Shown piece after piece: positions 24,635 through 35,293 of a DNA stretch of 49,714 bases; within the stretch, counting starts at the first letter, position 1; the number at the start of each line of letters is the position of its first letter. Made by a program: the position numbers and the translations under genes. Source of the stretch: Burkholderiales bacterium (lineage in GTDB: Bacteria > Pseudomonadota > Gammaproteobacteria > Burkholderiales > Burkholderiaceae_C). The DNA lies in contig JAECRO010000020.1 of assembly GCA_016000195.1 (NCBI GenBank), positions 1-49,714 of the forward strand. Reading direction: 5' to 3'. The notes below the pieces were generated by a model, which did no database searches, was not told the origin of the DNA, and saw only the letters and a program-made list of their open reading frames with translations.

Positions 24635-26047
24635 TTAGCGGGTTTCACGTTCGCGGGTGCGGGAGCTATCGCGCGCTCGGGAATCAACAGGCAGGCCATT
24701 GACAGGCGGCGGCGTCACGGAAGCAGGTGCAGTTCCACCGCCCAGTGGAAGCAAGGGATCGGAAGCTGCCGCAGCACCAGTCTGCGCGGACATCTGCATG
24801 ATTTTGTCAAGGGGCAGATACAGCAGGTTGGATCCCTGGCGGGAATCAACCAGTACCTTGGTGACATTGGTGTACACCTGCTGCATGGCGTCCGTATACA
24901 TGCGGTCGCGGGTGACTTGCGGCGCTTTCTGGTATTCGGTGAGGACCGAGCTGAAACGTTGTGCATCGCCCTGCGCCTGCGCCACGATACGCGCCTTGTA
25001 GGCATCGGCCTCTTCCTTGAGCCGCGAGGCAGAACCGACGGCGCGGGGAACCACGTCATTGGCATAAGCCTGGGCTTCATTCTTGGCACGTTCGCGCTCC
25101 TGGCCGGCTTTCAGGACATCATCAAATGCAGCCTGCACCTGCTCGGGCGGACGCACACCGCTTTGCTGCAGATTGATGGCAACAACCTCGACGCCTACCT
25201 TGTAGCGGTCCAGAATGGTCTGCATGAGCACCCGAACGCGCGGGCCGATCTGGTCGCGCTCTTCGGCAAGAGCCATGTCCATCTTCATTTTGCCAACCAC
25301 TTCACGCACTGCGGTTTCGGCAGCCTGAACCACGGCGGCAGAGGGATCCTTGCTCTCGAACAGATAGGCTCGCGCATCATTCAGGCGGTATTGCACGGCG
25401 AACTTGATTTCGACAATATTTTCGTCTTCAGTCAGCATGGCAGAGTCCCGCAGACCGGTGGCCTTGAGAACAGTGTCACGCCCTACATCGACCGAACGGA
25501 TCTGAGTCACCACCACGATTTCGTGGCGCTGTATGGGGTACGGCAAACGCCAGTTAAAGCCGGCGCCTACCGTTGACTGGTATTTACCGAACTGGGTAAT
25601 CACCGCTTGCTGGCCTTCCTGGACGATGAAAAAACCCGTGCCCAGCCAGATCAGCGCCACCACCGCGGCAATCAGGCCAACGCCAATACCGGCGTTTTTC
25701 ATGTCAGGATGGAATCCGCCGCCACCGCCGCCATTTCCCTTGTTTCCACCGCCCCGGCTGCCGCCATTTTTGACACCGCCAAACAGGCCACCCAGTTTGC
25801 GATTGAAATCACGCCAGAGTTCATCCAGATCAGGTGGTCCCTGGTTGGGTCCCTGGCCTTGTGGACGATTGGCCGGTTTGGGCGGCTGTCTGTCTTCACG
25901 CAACCCTTCGGGCTTGACGCCGTCGGACGACGATTTATCTTCATCCCGGCCCCAGCGCGGATCGTTGAGGTTGAATATGCCTTGGGCGCGTTGTTTAAGC
26001 CGCCCCGGAAAATTCGTCAGCGTCTGCAGCACGGGATTCAAATTCAT
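24635..26047 (-). CDS. hflK: HflK, SPFH-domain modulator of FtsH
   Basis: The partner of HflC. The 470-residue product has a long, Gly- and Asn-rich cytoplasmic N-terminus (about 1-118, including FGGVKNGGSRGGGNKGNG), one membrane helix (IGVGLIAAVVALIWLGTGFF, ~122-141), an SPFH domain and a coiled-coil region. An extended C-terminus rich in Pro and Ala ends RDSSRTRERETR. The glycine-rich N-terminus is longer than in enterobacteria but common in this order. The gene precedes hflC by 12 nt and follows hflX by 65 bp. Confidence 0.95.
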   Translation of the reverse strand: MNLNPVLQTLTNFPGRLKQRAQGIFNLNDPRWGRDEDKSSSDGVKPEGLREDRQPPKPANRPQGQGPNQGPPDLDELWRDFNRKLGGLFGGVKNGGSRGGGNKGNGGGGGGFHPDMKNAGIGVGLIAAVVALIWLGTGFFIVQEGQQAVITQFGKYQSTVGAGFNWRLPYPIQRHEIVVVTQIRSVDVGRDTVLKATGLRDSAMLTEDENIVEIKFAVQYRLNDARAYLFESKDPSAAVVQAAETAVREVVGKMKMDMALAEERDQIGPRVRVLMQTILDRYKVGVEVVAINLQQSGVRPPEQVQAAFDDVLKAGQERERAKNEAQAYANDVVPRAVGSASRLKEEADAYKARIVAQAQGDAQRFSSVLTEYQKAPQVTRDRMYTDAMQQVYTNVTKVLVDSRQGSNLLYLPLDKIMQMSAQTGAAAASDPLLPLGGGTAPASVTPPPVNGLPVDSRARDSSRTRERETR

Positions 26048-26112
26048 GGAAAAAAACTCGCTTTTTTGTTACACCGACATTGTGCCTAATGAAATTGCCA
26101 AGTCGGCCAATA

Positions 26113-27264
26113 TCATTGGGGTGTTTGGGGACTATCGCCAGCCGGTACGCTTACGGCCTGAGCCGCCAACAATTCACGAAGCAGATTCAGGCCTTCGCCG
26201 GTTTTAGCACTCACAAACACGCGTTCGACACTACGACTGGATCCTTCAAAAGCATCCCTGAGTTCGAACTTGTCCCGCAAATGCAGGGGCAAGCTGCTTT
26301 TTTCAATAGCGTCAAGCTTGTTGAACACCAGTATTTGCGGCACATCGGCTGCGCCGATCTCGGACAGCACGCGTTGCACCTGTTCAATCTGCTCCAGATA
26401 GTCAGGGTTTGAGCCATCGACCACATGCAGCAGCAAGTCGGCATCGACAGCTTCTTTCAGGGTCGCAGCAAAGGCATCAATCAATCCGTGCGGCAAATCC
26501 CGAATAAAACCGACCGTGTCCGACAGCGATGCAGTGCGCCCCGCCTCACCCAGATAAAGCTGGCGCGTGGTGGTGTCCAGCGTTGCAAAAAGCTGGTCGG
26601 CCGTGTACGCACTGGCCTTGACCAGGGCATTGAACAAAGTGGATTTTCCGGCGTTGGTGTAACCCACCAGCGAAATCGAGAATGCGTTGCGCCGCTCGCG
26701 CTGCTTGCGCTGCGTCTGGCGTTGTTTCTTGAGCTTGGTCAGGCGCTCCCTGGTGCGCTTGATGGCATCGCCAATCATGCGCTTGTCAAGTTCGATCTGC
26801 TTTTCGCCCGGTCCGCCGCGCACACCCGCCCCACCGGTCTGGCGCTCCAGGTGGGACCAGCGCCGAACCAGCCGTGTTGACACGTATTGCAAACGCGCAA
26901 GTTCGACCTGAAGCTTGCCTTCATGGCTGCGGGCACGCTGCGCAAAAATTTCCAGAATGAGCAGCGTCCGGTCGTTGACCGGCATTTCAAGATGCCGCTC
27001 AAGATTGCGTTGCTGGGCCGGGCTGAGAGACTGGTCGAAGAGAACTTCTGTGGCGCCCGTATCGAGCGCCAGCATCTTGATTTCGTCGGCTTTCCCCGAA
27101 CCAATGAATAAAGCCGCATCCGGAGCCTTGCGTTTGCAGGTGATGCGCGCAACAGGCTCCAAGCCCGCAGTTTGCGCGAGCAAACCGAGTTCCTGCAGAT
27201 CAGTATCAAAGTTGGGTAAGCCCAGATCAACCCCTACCAGAAGGGCGAGTGCTTGTGTTTTCAC
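26113..27264 (-). CDS. hflX: Ribosome-splitting GTPase HflX
   Basis: HflX binds the 50S subunit and splits or rescues stalled ribosomes, notably after heat or antibiotic stress. The 383-residue product has the N-terminal nucleotide-binding domain (ARITCKRKAPDAALFIGSGK), the glycine-rich helical linker with GGAGVRGGPGEKQIELD, and a TRAFAC GTPase domain. That domain has G1 GYTNAGKST (~203-211), G3 DTVGFI and G4 NKLD (VFNKLDAI). The start is GTG at 27264, 17 nt after the hfq stop. The order hfq-hflX-hflK-hflC is conserved from enterobacteria to betaproteobacteria. Confidence 0.95.
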   Translation of the reverse strand: MKTQALALLVGVDLGLPNFDTDLQELGLLAQTAGLEPVARITCKRKAPDAALFIGSGKADEIKMLALDTGATEVLFDQSLSPAQQRNLERHLEMPVNDRTLLILEIFAQRARSHEGKLQVELARLQYVSTRLVRRWSHLERQTGGAGVRGGPGEKQIELDKRMIGDAIKRTRERLTKLKKQRQTQRKQRERRNAFSISLVGYTNAGKSTLFNALVKASAYTADQLFATLDTTTRQLYLGEAGRTASLSDTVGFIRDLPHGLIDAFAATLKEAVDADLLLHVVDGSNPDYLEQIEQVQRVLSEIGAADVPQILVFNKLDAIEKSSLPLHLRDKFELRDAFEGSSRSVERVFVSAKTGEGLNLLRELLAAQAVSVPAGDSPQTPQ

Positions 27265-27281
27265 TGGGGCTTTGTGCGTAC

Positions 27282-27533
27282 TCAGCTGCTTGGTAATTCT
27301 TCAGACTCGGCGGTCGAAAAATTCACCGCACGGCCAGGAACGATAGTGGAAATCGCATGCTTGTAAACCATCTGGGTGACAGTATTTCGAAGCAGAACCA
27401 CGTATTGATCGAAGGACTCGATCTGACCCTGTAATTTAATCCCGTTAACGAGATAAATAGAAACAGGAACATGCTCGCGACGCAAGGTGTTGAGGAATGG
27501 ATCCTGCAAAAGCTGGCCTTTATTATTGCTCAC
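27282..27533 (-). CDS. hfq: RNA chaperone Hfq
   Basis: Hfq is a hexameric Sm-like protein that pairs small RNAs with mRNAs. The 83-residue product contains the Sm1 motif [20 protein letters not shown] (~24-43) and the Sm2 motif with YKHAIST (~60-66). The proximal-face residues are [15 protein letters not shown], and the C-terminal tail is short. The start is GTG at 27533 with GGAAA upstream; the frame is open farther to 27578 but family similarity begins at SNNKGQLLQ. It lies between der and hflX, 17 nt from hflX and 76 nt from der. Confidence 0.97.
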   Translation of the reverse strand: MSNNKGQLLQDPFLNTLRREHVPVSIYLVNGIKLQGQIESFDQYVVLLRNTVTQMVYKHAISTIVPGRAVNFSTAESEELPSS

Positions 27534-27609
27534 GATATTTTCCGTGTTCAAAAAGTTAATAGAACTTGACCATACCACACCCGTTTGGGCGAGGCTTGTA
27601 GTGCAAAGC

Positions 27610-28947
27610 CTATTCCTTGTCCTTAAAAGGATTAACAGAGCTTTTCAACTGGATTCGCAGGGGAGTTCCAACCAGATCGAACTCCTTGCGGATGCGACCT
27701 TCCAGGTAACGCTTGTAAGACTCAGTCACATGTTCCAGCGAATTGCCGTGAATGATGACGATGGGCGGGTTCATGCCGCCTTGGTGGGCATAACGCAGCT
27801 TGGGTCGGAATACACCAGAACGCTGGGGTTGCTGGAACTGCACCGCTTCCATGAGCAGGCGGGTCAGCACCGGCGTGGACATCTTGCGGTTGGCCGAGGC
27901 ATGAGCCTGAATAATCGATTTCCAGACCGGCCCCAGACCCTGGCGTTTGATGGCCGAAATATGGTGAATTGAAGCAAACTTCAGGAATCCCAGCCGGGTT
28001 TCAATGGAGCGTTGCAACAGTTCACGCTGGTAGGCATCCACAGCATCCCACTTGTTGACCGCCAGCACCACTGCACGTCCGCTTTCAAGAATGTAGCCGG
28101 CGATGTGCGCATCCTGGTCGGTCACACCCTGGGTGGCGTCCAGCAGGAGCAGCACGACATTGGCATTTTCAATGGCCTGCAGGGTTTTGACGACAGAAAA
28201 CTTTTCGATCGCTTCAAAAACCTTGCCCTTGCGGCGCAGACCCGCGGTATCAATCAGTTCAAACTTCTGCCCGGCATGCTCAAACGGTACCGAGATGGCA
28301 TCCCGGGTGGTTCCGGGCAAGTCAAAGGCCACCAGCCGCTCTTCGCCGAGCCAGGTATTGATCAGCGTGGATTTACCGACATTCGGGCGGCCTGCAACAG
28401 CCAGCTTGATGACCGTGGGGTCTTCCGGCTCGGTGTCTTCTGCCGGATCGGGCAGGTTGAGCGGCGCCAGCGCCAGATCCACCAGCATGCGCATGCCTTG
28501 TCCATGGGAGGCGGAAACAGCCAGCATTTCACCCAGCCCAAGCTCAAAAAACTCCGACACCTGGGTGCCTTCGGGCAGGCCCTCGGCTTTGTTGGCCGCC
28601 AGCACTGTCGGCTTTCCAAGCTTGCGCAGATAGTTGGCAATGTCGTAGTCTTGGGCGCTGATGCCAGCGCGTGCATCGACCACAAAAATAACCACATCGG
28701 ATTCGGCGACGGCCTGGCGGGTCTGCTTGGCCATTTCCTTGTAAATGCCGGTCACGGCGTCGGGCTCGAAGCCGCCGGTATCAATGACGATGTACTCATG
28801 GGGGCCGAGCTTGCCGTTACCGTAATGACGATCACGCGTCAGTCCGGCAAAGTCGGCCACGATCGCATCCCGCGTCTTGGTCAGCCGGTTAAAAAGTGTT
28901 GACTTGCCCACATTCGGGCGGCCAACTAACGCAATGACAGGTTTCAT
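27610..28947 (-). CDS. der: Ribosome assembly GTPase Der (EngA)
   Basis: Der is an essential GTPase with two G domains in tandem that helps mature the 50S subunit. The 445-residue product has G1 motifs GRPNVGKST at ~8-16 and again at ~186-194, DTGGFE and DTAGLR as G3, and NKAE and NKWD as G4. A KH-like C-terminal domain ends NPFKDKE. ATG 28947 is chosen over an adjacent TTG at 28950. It follows bamB by 34 bp, as in many proteobacteria, where bamB and der are neighbours. Confidence 0.97.
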   Translation of the reverse strand: MKPVIALVGRPNVGKSTLFNRLTKTRDAIVADFAGLTRDRHYGNGKLGPHEYIVIDTGGFEPDAVTGIYKEMAKQTRQAVAESDVVIFVVDARAGISAQDYDIANYLRKLGKPTVLAANKAEGLPEGTQVSEFFELGLGEMLAVSASHGQGMRMLVDLALAPLNLPDPAEDTEPEDPTVIKLAVAGRPNVGKSTLINTWLGEERLVAFDLPGTTRDAISVPFEHAGQKFELIDTAGLRRKGKVFEAIEKFSVVKTLQAIENANVVLLLLDATQGVTDQDAHIAGYILESGRAVVLAVNKWDAVDAYQRELLQRSIETRLGFLKFASIHHISAIKRQGLGPVWKSIIQAHASANRKMSTPVLTRLLMEAVQFQQPQRSGVFRPKLRYAHQGGMNPPIVIIHGNSLEHVTESYKRYLEGRIRKEFDLVGTPLRIQLKSSVNPFKDKE

Positions 28948-28981
28948 CAAAAGAGTAAATCAGTTTCTGGCAAGGATGCCG

Positions 28982-30127
28982 TTATTCAGGCTGAAAGCCG
29001 TAAATTCCGCCGTTGTGGGTCACGGCGACCAGGGTATTGCCTGCAAGCACTGGTGCAGCGGAAATTGCCGATCCGTCAGTCGTCAGGCGATTGAGCAGGG
29101 AGCCGTCTTCGCGCGACAGCAAATGGATAAATCCGGTGGCGTCGCCAATCACGACGGAGCGGCCGGCCACCAGCGGCGCGGTCAGTCCCCGCAAACGCAA
29201 GCGCTCGCTGGACCAGACACGTTCGCCATCGGTACGCTTCCAGGCGATGACGGTACCGTCGGCTTCGGTGCCGAACAGCATCCGATCATCACCCTGGATG
29301 CCCTGCACGCCATTGGCAGGCCTGGTCCACAGAAGGTTGCCACGGGCGGTATTGACGCAGCCGATGCTGGCCTGAAAAGCCCGCACGCAAACACTCTCCC
29401 CCACCCGGCTGACGCTTCCGACCAGATCAACCAGCCGCTCCACATCATTGATGCCGCGCGGCGTGGCAATTGGCGCCTCCCACTGAATGCTGCCATTCGA
29501 AGGGTTCATGCCCGCAAGCCGCCCGGCCAGGCCGACGACCAGCGTGTCGCCAACGGCCAGCATGACACCGGACTGGCGCAGCACCAAAGGCTCGCTGGAG
29601 CGCTGCTGGCTCCACAGCTTGCGGCCAGTCTGGCCATCAAAGGCACTGACCGAGCGGTCTGCGGCAAGAACAAAAACCCGCTCACCGGCAACAAAGGGGG
29701 CCGTGAAAGCCTGGGCATTCAGCTTTTGACGCCACAACTCCCGTCCCGCCTGCATGGCCACGACCTCGTTCGCTCTCGTGACGACGGCGAGAACCTTTCC
29801 ATCGCCGCCCACGCCGGCAGAGAGGGGGGTCTTCAGCGCCATCCGCCAGATATCGCGGCCAGTTTGTGCATCGAGCAGCGCGACGGTGCCGTCGTCACTG
29901 GCAACCCCCACACTGTTGCCGGCAACAGTCACATCCAGCGGAAAACTCACCGGCCCCATGCGGCTGTTCCAGCTTTGACGGACCGAAACCAGTGCTGTCA
30001 CCGGCTGGAGTTCTGCGGGCTGGGGCTTTTTCACGCCGCCAAAACAACCTGCCAGAATCGCTACTGTAATGATAGCTAGAGGTGCCCGTGCAGCAAGCGC
30101 AAGTGATCTAAAAGACTGTTTTTTCAT
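28982..30127 (-). CDS. bamB: Outer-membrane assembly lipoprotein BamB
   Basis: BamB is a beta-propeller lipoprotein of the BAM complex that folds outer-membrane proteins. The 381-residue product has a lipoprotein signal peptide with the lipobox LAGC (Cys ~28) and eight WD-like/PQQ-type blades with recurring GxxxWRxxL patterns such as LDAQTGRDIWRMAL and FDGQTGRKLWSQ. Codons for residues ~5-24 of the signal peptide (SFRSLALAARAPLAIITV) are encoded by a copy of a dispersed intergenic repeat (30061-30115). Its ATG overlaps the yfgM stop by 4 nt, and der follows. Confidence 0.95.
   Translation of the reverse strand: MKKQSFRSLALAARAPLAIITVAILAGCFGGVKKPQPAELQPVTALVSVRQSWNSRMGPVSFPLDVTVAGNSVGVASDDGTVALLDAQTGRDIWRMALKTPLSAGVGGDGKVLAVVTRANEVVAMQAGRELWRQKLNAQAFTAPFVAGERVFVLAADRSVSAFDGQTGRKLWSQQRSSEPLVLRQSGVMLAVGDTLVVGLAGRLAGMNPSNGSIQWEAPIATPRGINDVERLVDLVGSVSRVGESVCVRAFQASIGCVNTARGNLLWTRPANGVQGIQGDDRMLFGTEADGTVIAWKRTDGERVWSSERLRLRGLTAPLVAGRSVVIGDATGFIHLLSREDGSLLNRLTTDGSAISAAPVLAGNTLVAVTHNGGIYGFQPE
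30061..30115 (+). repeat. Dispersed stem-loop repeat, copy F (within bamB signal sequence)
   Basis: On the plus strand it reads CTACTGTAATGATAGCTAGA, then GGTGCCCGTGCAGCAAGCGC and AAGTGATC. It corresponds to copy D (GTGCCCGTGCATCAAGCGCA). Read on the minus strand it is in frame and encodes most of the BamB signal peptide. Confidence 0.6.
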
Positions 30128-30816
30128 TTATTTGCTCCGGCATTTTCCGCTGTTGCAAGCTTGAGCTGCCCGGCAACAGGATCAACGCCCAGCGCATTGA
30201 GCTTGACCTCGACCATGCGCCGGTATTCGACACGCTCGTCAAGGGCTTTATAGGCTTTTTCGTACTCGGCTTTGGCTTCATCCTTCTTGCCTTGCACCAT
30301 CAAGATATCACCGCGACGGTCTGCAACCAGGCCTGCGAAATCTTTCGGAAAAGTGCCCGAAACCTGCTTCAGGGCTTCGTCATAGGCTTTCTTTTCAAAA
30401 AGGATTCCGGCAAGGCGCAGTTTGGCGACCGCCTGATAACCCGGATCGGATGCTTTTTCGGCAACCCAGGCCAAGGCTGCGCTGGCAGCGTCGACATTGC
30501 CCTTGTCGTAGTGAGCCTTGGCGGCGAGAAGGCCGGCTTGCTGGGCGTAAGCGGTGCTGCCGAAACGCTCTTTCATGTCAGCCAGCACACGGTCAATCCT
30601 TGCGGTTTCGCCCGACTGCACAGCGCGCTCGATCTCGTCAAACATCACCGAAGCCTGTGCGGCCTGGCTGCGCTGCCAGTACTGGTAGCCATTCCAGGCG
30701 GCAAAAGCTCCCAAAATGACAATCAAGGCCCAGGTAATCAGGTTGCCGTACTGCTTCCAGAAATGCTTGATTTCGTCAAGCTGTTCCTGTTCTTCCAAGT
30801 CGAGGTGTTTTGCCAT
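30124..30816 (-). CDS. yfgM: YfgM-like TPR membrane protein
   Basis: A 230-residue inner-membrane protein with a short cytoplasmic N-terminus (HLDLEEQEQLDEIKHFWKQY), one membrane helix (LITWALIVILGAFAAWNGYQ, ~26-45) and a periplasmic TPR-like domain of the YfgM/tetratricopeptide_21 type. YfgM is linked to the SecYEG-associated chaperone PpiD and to periplasmic protein traffic, with a stress-regulation role in enterobacteria. The gene lies between hisS and bamB, as in E. coli. Its stop overlaps the bamB start (ATGA). Confidence 0.9.
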   Translation of the reverse strand: MAKHLDLEEQEQLDEIKHFWKQYGNLITWALIVILGAFAAWNGYQYWQRSQAAQASVMFDEIERAVQSGETARIDRVLADMKERFGSTAYAQQAGLLAAKAHYDKGNVDAASAALAWVAEKASDPGYQAVAKLRLAGILFEKKAYDEALKQVSGTFPKDFAGLVADRRGDILMVQGKKDEAKAEYEKAYKALDERVEYRRMVEVKLNALGVDPVAGQLKLATAENAGANK

Positions 30817-30887
30817 AAATCTCTGGTAGTTCTACCCGATGACGGGGTGGATTGAATCGATTGATTGTAGAGTGCCCAAACTGGCAC

Positions 30888-32258
30888 TCAAACCGTCGTA
30901 TTGCTGCAAAGCATGTGCGCCCATGCAGCCACATCGCTCAGCGGCTGAAGTGTCTGGACCTGTGCAGTTCCGGCTTTCTCGCCGCGCAGGGGTTTGACGG
31001 CAACGCTGCCCTCGGCCAGTTCGGCGGCGCCAAAAATCAGCGCGAACCGGGCACCACTTCCATCAGCCCGCTTGAATTGCGACTTCATGCTGCCCATGCC
31101 TTCCGCCGTGGCGCCTGCATGCATTTGCACGCTGATGCCCGCTGCGCGCAAGGCCTGCAGCGTTTGCAGCACGAGCGGCAAGGCTGAGGCTTCAGGAATC
31201 ACCGCATAGGCATCCGGCGCAGGAAGCGCCACGAGGGCGCCCTGCTCCTTGATGAGTTCAAGCACGCGCTCGACGCCCAATGCCCAGCCCACCGCCGGCG
31301 CAGCCTTGCCCCCCATCTGCTCGATCAGGTAGTCGTAGCGGCCGCCCGCGCAGATGGTTCCCTGCGCACCCAGCCGGTCGGTCACGAACTCGAAGACCGT
31401 GAGGTTGTAATAGTCCAGCCCGCGCACCAGGCGATGGTTCAGCGTCCAGGGAATGCCGTTGGCATCGAGGATGGCTTTCAGCCCTTCAAAATGCGCCAGC
31501 GACTGCTGACCCAGAAAGTCGATCAAACGAGGCGCGCTTTCGACCACGGCCTTCATGGCCGGATTTTTGGTGTCGAGAATGCGCAGCGGGTTGCTGTGCA
31601 GGCGTCTTTTGGCTTCTTCGTCCAGGAGGTCCGAATGCTGTTCAAGATGGGTAATCAACTCGGCGCGGTGCTGGGCGCGCTCTTCAGGCTGACCCAAACT
31701 GTTGATTTCCAGACGCCAGTCGGTCAGGCCGAGTTCTTTCCAGAACGCGGCAGCCAGCAGGATCAGTTCGGCGTCCACTTCGGGGCCGGCAAAGCCCAGG
31801 GCTTCGGCACCGATCTGGTGGAACTGGCGATAGCGCCCACGTTGCGGCCGCTCGCGGCGAAACATCGGCCCCATGTAATAAAGGCGCTTGCCACCGTCGT
31901 AAAGCAAATTGTGCTCGGTAACGGCCCTGACCACGCTGGCGGTATTTTCTGGCCGCATGGTCAGATGGTCGTGGTCGCCATGCTTGTCCGAGCGGTCTTC
32001 AAAGGAATACATTTCCTTCTCGACAATGTCGGTGACTTCGCCAATGCCGCGCACAAACAGTTGCGTATGCTCCAGAATGGGCGTACGGATGTTGCGGTAG
32101 GCATAGCGCGCCATCAAGGCGCGAACCTTGTCCTCCAGCCACTCCCAACGCGCTGAGTCAGGCGGCAGGATGTCGTTCATGCCCTTGACGGCGGCAAGTT
32201 TTTCGATTTTGACCGACGTGGTTTTTCCCACCCGGCCGGCAGTCATTTTTTCAGGCAT
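30888..32258 (-). CDS. hisS: Histidyl-tRNA synthetase
   Basis: HisS charges tRNA-His. The 456-residue product has class II motif 2 [18 protein letters not shown] (~130-147), the histidine-specific [13 protein letters not shown] and [17 protein letters not shown] as motif 3, and a C-terminal anticodon-binding domain. The family core starts at ~residue 22 ([14 protein letters not shown]), so the N-terminus given here includes ~20 extra residues; a start at an internal Met is possible. It follows ispG by 5 nt and precedes yfgM by 71 bp in a conserved operon. Confidence 0.96.
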   Translation of the reverse strand: MPEKMTAGRVGKTTSVKIEKLAAVKGMNDILPPDSARWEWLEDKVRALMARYAYRNIRTPILEHTQLFVRGIGEVTDIVEKEMYSFEDRSDKHGDHDHLTMRPENTASVVRAVTEHNLLYDGGKRLYYMGPMFRRERPQRGRYRQFHQIGAEALGFAGPEVDAELILLAAAFWKELGLTDWRLEINSLGQPEERAQHRAELITHLEQHSDLLDEEAKRRLHSNPLRILDTKNPAMKAVVESAPRLIDFLGQQSLAHFEGLKAILDANGIPWTLNHRLVRGLDYYNLTVFEFVTDRLGAQGTICAGGRYDYLIEQMGGKAAPAVGWALGVERVLELIKEQGALVALPAPDAYAVIPEASALPLVLQTLQALRAAGISVQMHAGATAEGMGSMKSQFKRADGSGARFALIFGAAELAEGSVAVKPLRGEKAGTAQVQTLQPLSDVAAWAHMLCSNTTV

Positions 32259-32263
32259 GTGGT

Positions 32264-33538
32264 TCAGTAAGGCTGGGCGACGGCGTGCGTGCCAAAGCGT
32301 TTTTCTATGTAGTTTTCAACAATGGCCTGGAATTCCTGCGCAATGTTGTCACCGCGCAGGGTCAGTCTTTTTTCGCCATCAATAAACACCGGCGCCGCCG
32401 GCGCTTCGCCAGAGCCGGGCAGGCTGATGCCAATGTCGGCATGCTTGCTTTCACCCGGCCCGTTGACGATGCACCCCATCACGGCGACCCGCAAGCCCTC
32501 GACGCCCGGGTATTGCTCGCGCCAGACCGGTATTTGCGCCCGCAAAAAGTCGTCGATCTGCTTGGCCAGTTCCTGGAACGTGGTGCTGGTGGTGCGCCCG
32601 CAGCCGGGGCAGGCCGTGACGCTGGGCACAAAGGTGCGCAAGCCCAGGGCCTGCAGGATTTCGGAAGCGATGACCACTTCCTGGGTGCGCGCCTCTCCGG
32701 GCTGCGGAGTCAAGGAGACACGAATGGTGTCGCCGATGCCTTCCTGCAGCAAGATCGAGAGCGCCGTGGCCGAGGCCACCGTGCCCTTGGTTCCCATGCC
32801 CGCTTCGGTCAGGCCCAGGTGAAGCGCATGGTCGGTGCGTCTGGCCAGTTCCCGGTACACCGAAATCAGGTCCTGAACACCGCTGACCTTGCAGGACAGG
32901 ATGATCTGGTCGCGGCGCATTCCCATGTCTTCGGCCCGCTGGGCCGAGTCTATGGCCGAAGTAATCAACGCTTCATACATGACCTGGCGGGCATCCCAGG
33001 GCGCGCTGCGCGCACTGTTTTCATCCATCAGACTGGCAAGCAGTTCCTGGTCGAGGCTGCCCCAGTTCACGCCGATACGCACCACCTTGTTCCAGCGCAG
33101 GGCGGCTTCAATCATCTGGCCGAACTGCGTATCGCGCTTGTTGCCCTTGCCCACGTTGCCGGGATTGATGCGGTACTTCGACAGCGCCTGGGCGCAGGCC
33201 GGGTAATCGGTTAGAAGGCGGTGGCCGTTGTAGTGAAAGTCGCCAATCAGCGGCACATCTATGCCCATGCGGTCGAGTTGCTCACGCACATAAGGAACGG
33301 CCGCCGCAGCTTCAGGCGTATTGACCGTGATGCGGACCATCTCGGAGCCGGCCAAGGCGAGCTCCTTGACCTGGATCGCCGTGCCAATCGCATCCACGGT
33401 ATCGGTATTGGTCATGGACTGGACGCGCACGGGTGCATCGCCCCCCACGGTAACGACACGCGAACCCCAGACCACCCGGGACTGGAGGGAATGATGCGCT
33501 TTCGGAAAAGCGGACTCGATGGGAAGACAGGTTTGCAC
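32264..33538 (-). CDS. ispG: 4-hydroxy-3-methylbut-2-enyl diphosphate synthase
   Basis: IspG (GcpE) reductively opens the cyclodiphosphate MEcPP to HMBPP in the MEP pathway of isoprenoid synthesis. The 424-residue product has the TIM-barrel N-terminal domain ([17 protein letters not shown]) and the 4Fe-4S ligand cysteines in [10 protein letters not shown] (~302-311) and [15 protein letters not shown]. The start is GTG at 33538; its first base is the last base of the rodZ TAG stop (TAGTG), implying translational coupling. It has the length typical of betaproteobacteria, with a small insertion compared with E. coli. Confidence 0.96.
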   Translation of the reverse strand: MQTCLPIESAFPKAHHSLQSRVVWGSRVVTVGGDAPVRVQSMTNTDTVDAIGTAIQVKELALAGSEMVRITVNTPEAAAAVPYVREQLDRMGIDVPLIGDFHYNGHRLLTDYPACAQALSKYRINPGNVGKGNKRDTQFGQMIEAALRWNKVVRIGVNWGSLDQELLASLMDENSARSAPWDARQVMYEALITSAIDSAQRAEDMGMRRDQIILSCKVSGVQDLISVYRELARRTDHALHLGLTEAGMGTKGTVASATALSILLQEGIGDTIRVSLTPQPGEARTQEVVIASEILQALGLRTFVPSVTACPGCGRTTSTTFQELAKQIDDFLRAQIPVWREQYPGVEGLRVAVMGCIVNGPGESKHADIGISLPGSGEAPAAPVFIDGEKRLTLRGDNIAQEFQAIVENYIEKRFGTHAVAQPY

Positions 33539-34491
33539 TATTTCACCTCGAAGCGGGCAACATTGTTCCGGGTGACTCCAGCCAGATCAAAAGCCTGGCT
33601 GCGCACCTGCACCTGCACGGCATCAGCGCGGTTCACCACCACGGCCAGAGGCACCGCGCCCGATACGCTGGCAGATTCAGCAGCGCGAAGCGCACGGTCC
33701 ATGATGACTGTGCCTTTTGCGTCAGTCACCTTTATTCTGGATGCGCGTTTGGCGCTGAAAGTGATAGTGGCATCGGAATTCACATCTGCAGCAGGAAGTG
33801 CATTCGGTGAAGTTTCTGGAACCGATGCAACAGCCGCCGGGACATCAACGGGAGTCAAGATACTCGAAGAAGGGCCTGGAACCGCCCCTGAAGCGTCACT
33901 GCTTCCAGGTACTGGAGTTATCACTGTGGTTGTGACGGAAGCTGGCTCGGCAAGCTGGCCTGGGTTGACCGCAGCCCTCCCGTTCTGCCGGTATCTTGCG
34001 AATTCCTGCTGAATGGCAGGAAGAAAGACGAGAACCAGCGCACCCAGCAGCAAGGCAAGACCCACCAGAACAGCCGGCCGTGAAATATGACTCCACAGAG
34101 GCGCAGCATGCCTGCCACTGCGGGCACGAAATGGCGTATTGATTCCCCTGTTTTGCGATGTCACCTTGAACGCGGTAATGGCGGGCAGCCGATGCAGGAC
34201 CGGCGCCGGGTCAAGCTTGAGGACGCGGCACATGCTTGAAGCCAGCGCACGCGCAAATACAGGGTCGGGCAACAGGTCAAACCGGTCTTGCTCAAGGGCC
34301 TCCAACTTGTGCACCGGAACCTTCAGCAAAGCCGCCAGCGTGGCGATGTCCAGCCCTTGGGATTGCCTGGCTTCGCGAAGCAATGCACCGGCAGCACCCG
34401 GCTGACCCGCCGCACCTGGATTCAAGCGAGAGCCCGAATCATTGACCGCTGCGCCAGATTGCGCATGCAGCACGGCTTCATCCTTACTCAT
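33538..34491 (-). CDS. rodZ: RodZ-like helix-turn-helix membrane protein
   Basis: RodZ links MreB filaments to the cell-wall elongation machinery. The 317-residue product has an N-terminal Cro/C1-type HTH domain ([20 protein letters not shown], ~35-54, through [18 protein letters not shown]), a basic stretch, one membrane helix ([19 protein letters not shown], ~138-156) and a Pro/Ser/Thr-rich linker. A C-terminal beta domain of the DUF4115 type ([20 protein letters not shown]) closes the protein. Start ATG 34491 overlaps the pilF stop by 8 nt. Its gene position between pilF and ispG is conserved in this order. Confidence 0.92.
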   Translation of the reverse strand: MSKDEAVLHAQSGAAVNDSGSRLNPGAAGQPGAAGALLREARQSQGLDIATLAALLKVPVHKLEALEQDRFDLLPDPVFARALASSMCRVLKLDPAPVLHRLPAITAFKVTSQNRGINTPFRARSGRHAAPLWSHISRPAVLVGLALLLGALVLVFLPAIQQEFARYRQNGRAAVNPGQLAEPASVTTTVITPVPGSSDASGAVPGPSSSILTPVDVPAAVASVPETSPNALPAADVNSDATITFSAKRASRIKVTDAKGTVIMDRALRAAESASVSGAVPLAVVVNRADAVQVQVRSQAFDLAGVTRNNVARFEVK

Positions 34492-35293
34492 TGAACGAGC
34501 CCTTTTCATAAGCGGCAGCCTCGGGAGACTGCGCAAAGCGTTTTTTCAGCTGATCAGCCAATTGCATCATGGCTACCTGATTGTTGAGCTTTCGCTCGGT
34601 TTGGATACCCAGCCAGAGCGTCTGGGCATTGGCCAATTCGCTGTTGTTCAGTCGGCGGATATAAAACTGGGCACGCGTCAAGTCACCACGCGCATACAGC
34701 AGTTTGGATAGGTTGTAGCCCGTGACCGGATTGCCTGCATCCAGCTCATAGGAATGCATCAGGCTTTGTTCTGCTTCACTCAATTGCCCGGCATTCACCT
34801 GGCACACCCCCAGCGCCATCAGGGTCTTGGCTTTCCCCGTGTAGGTCGGATTGGCAGCAGCCTGGGCAAACAGCTTGAACGACTCGGCATAGCGGGACTG
34901 CTGACAAAGCAGCCAGCCATAGTTGTGGGCCACACCGGCATCGCGCGCATTGAGGGCCAGAGCACGGCGAAAACTGTCTTCTGCGCGGGGAATGTCGTTG
35001 AGCCGCATGTAGACCAGCCCGCGCAGGTTATAGGCATCGACAAAACCCGGGTCGGTTGCCAGAGATTGCTTGATTTCATCCAGAGCGACTTTGGTCTGGC
35101 CCTGTTCAAAATAGCCGGTGGCCAGCTCTACCCGCAACCGTGCGCGACGCCGCTGGTCGGTTTCATCAGAATCGGTAATCAGGTCAGTCCTGTTACCCAA
35201 TCCCTCAGTCATGCCTTGCGGATTGGCGCAGCCTGTGAGCAGCACGCTCCCCCAGCAGGCCGACATCCAGAACAGACGGGAAACACTTCTCAT
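34484..35293 (-). CDS. pilF: Type IV pilus biogenesis lipoprotein PilF/PilW
   Basis: PilF (PilW) is a TPR lipoprotein that helps the PilQ secretin insert and multimerise in the outer membrane. The 269-residue product has a lipoprotein signal peptide with lipobox LLTGC (Cys ~17) and six TPR-like repeats, including [20 protein letters not shown] and [20 protein letters not shown]. The ATG at 35293 overlaps the rlmN stop (ATGA). The frame is open upstream to 35410, but that part lies inside rlmN. Position between rlmN and rodZ is conserved. Confidence 0.94.
   Translation of the reverse strand: MRSVSRLFWMSACWGSVLLTGCANPQGMTEGLGNRTDLITDSDETDQRRRARLRVELATGYFEQGQTKVALDEIKQSLATDPGFVDAYNLRGLVYMRLNDIPRAEDSFRRALALNARDAGVAHNYGWLLCQQSRYAESFKLFAQAAANPTYTGKAKTLMALGVCQVNAGQLSEAEQSLMHSYELDAGNPVTGYNLSKLLYARGDLTRAQFYIRRLNNSELANAQTLWLGIQTERKLNNQVAMMQLADQLKKRFAQSPEAAAYEKGSFNE

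Noticed and set aside
26048..26112. Separate small gene between hflX and hflK
   Set aside because: Only a 65-bp gap without a plausible start and frame.
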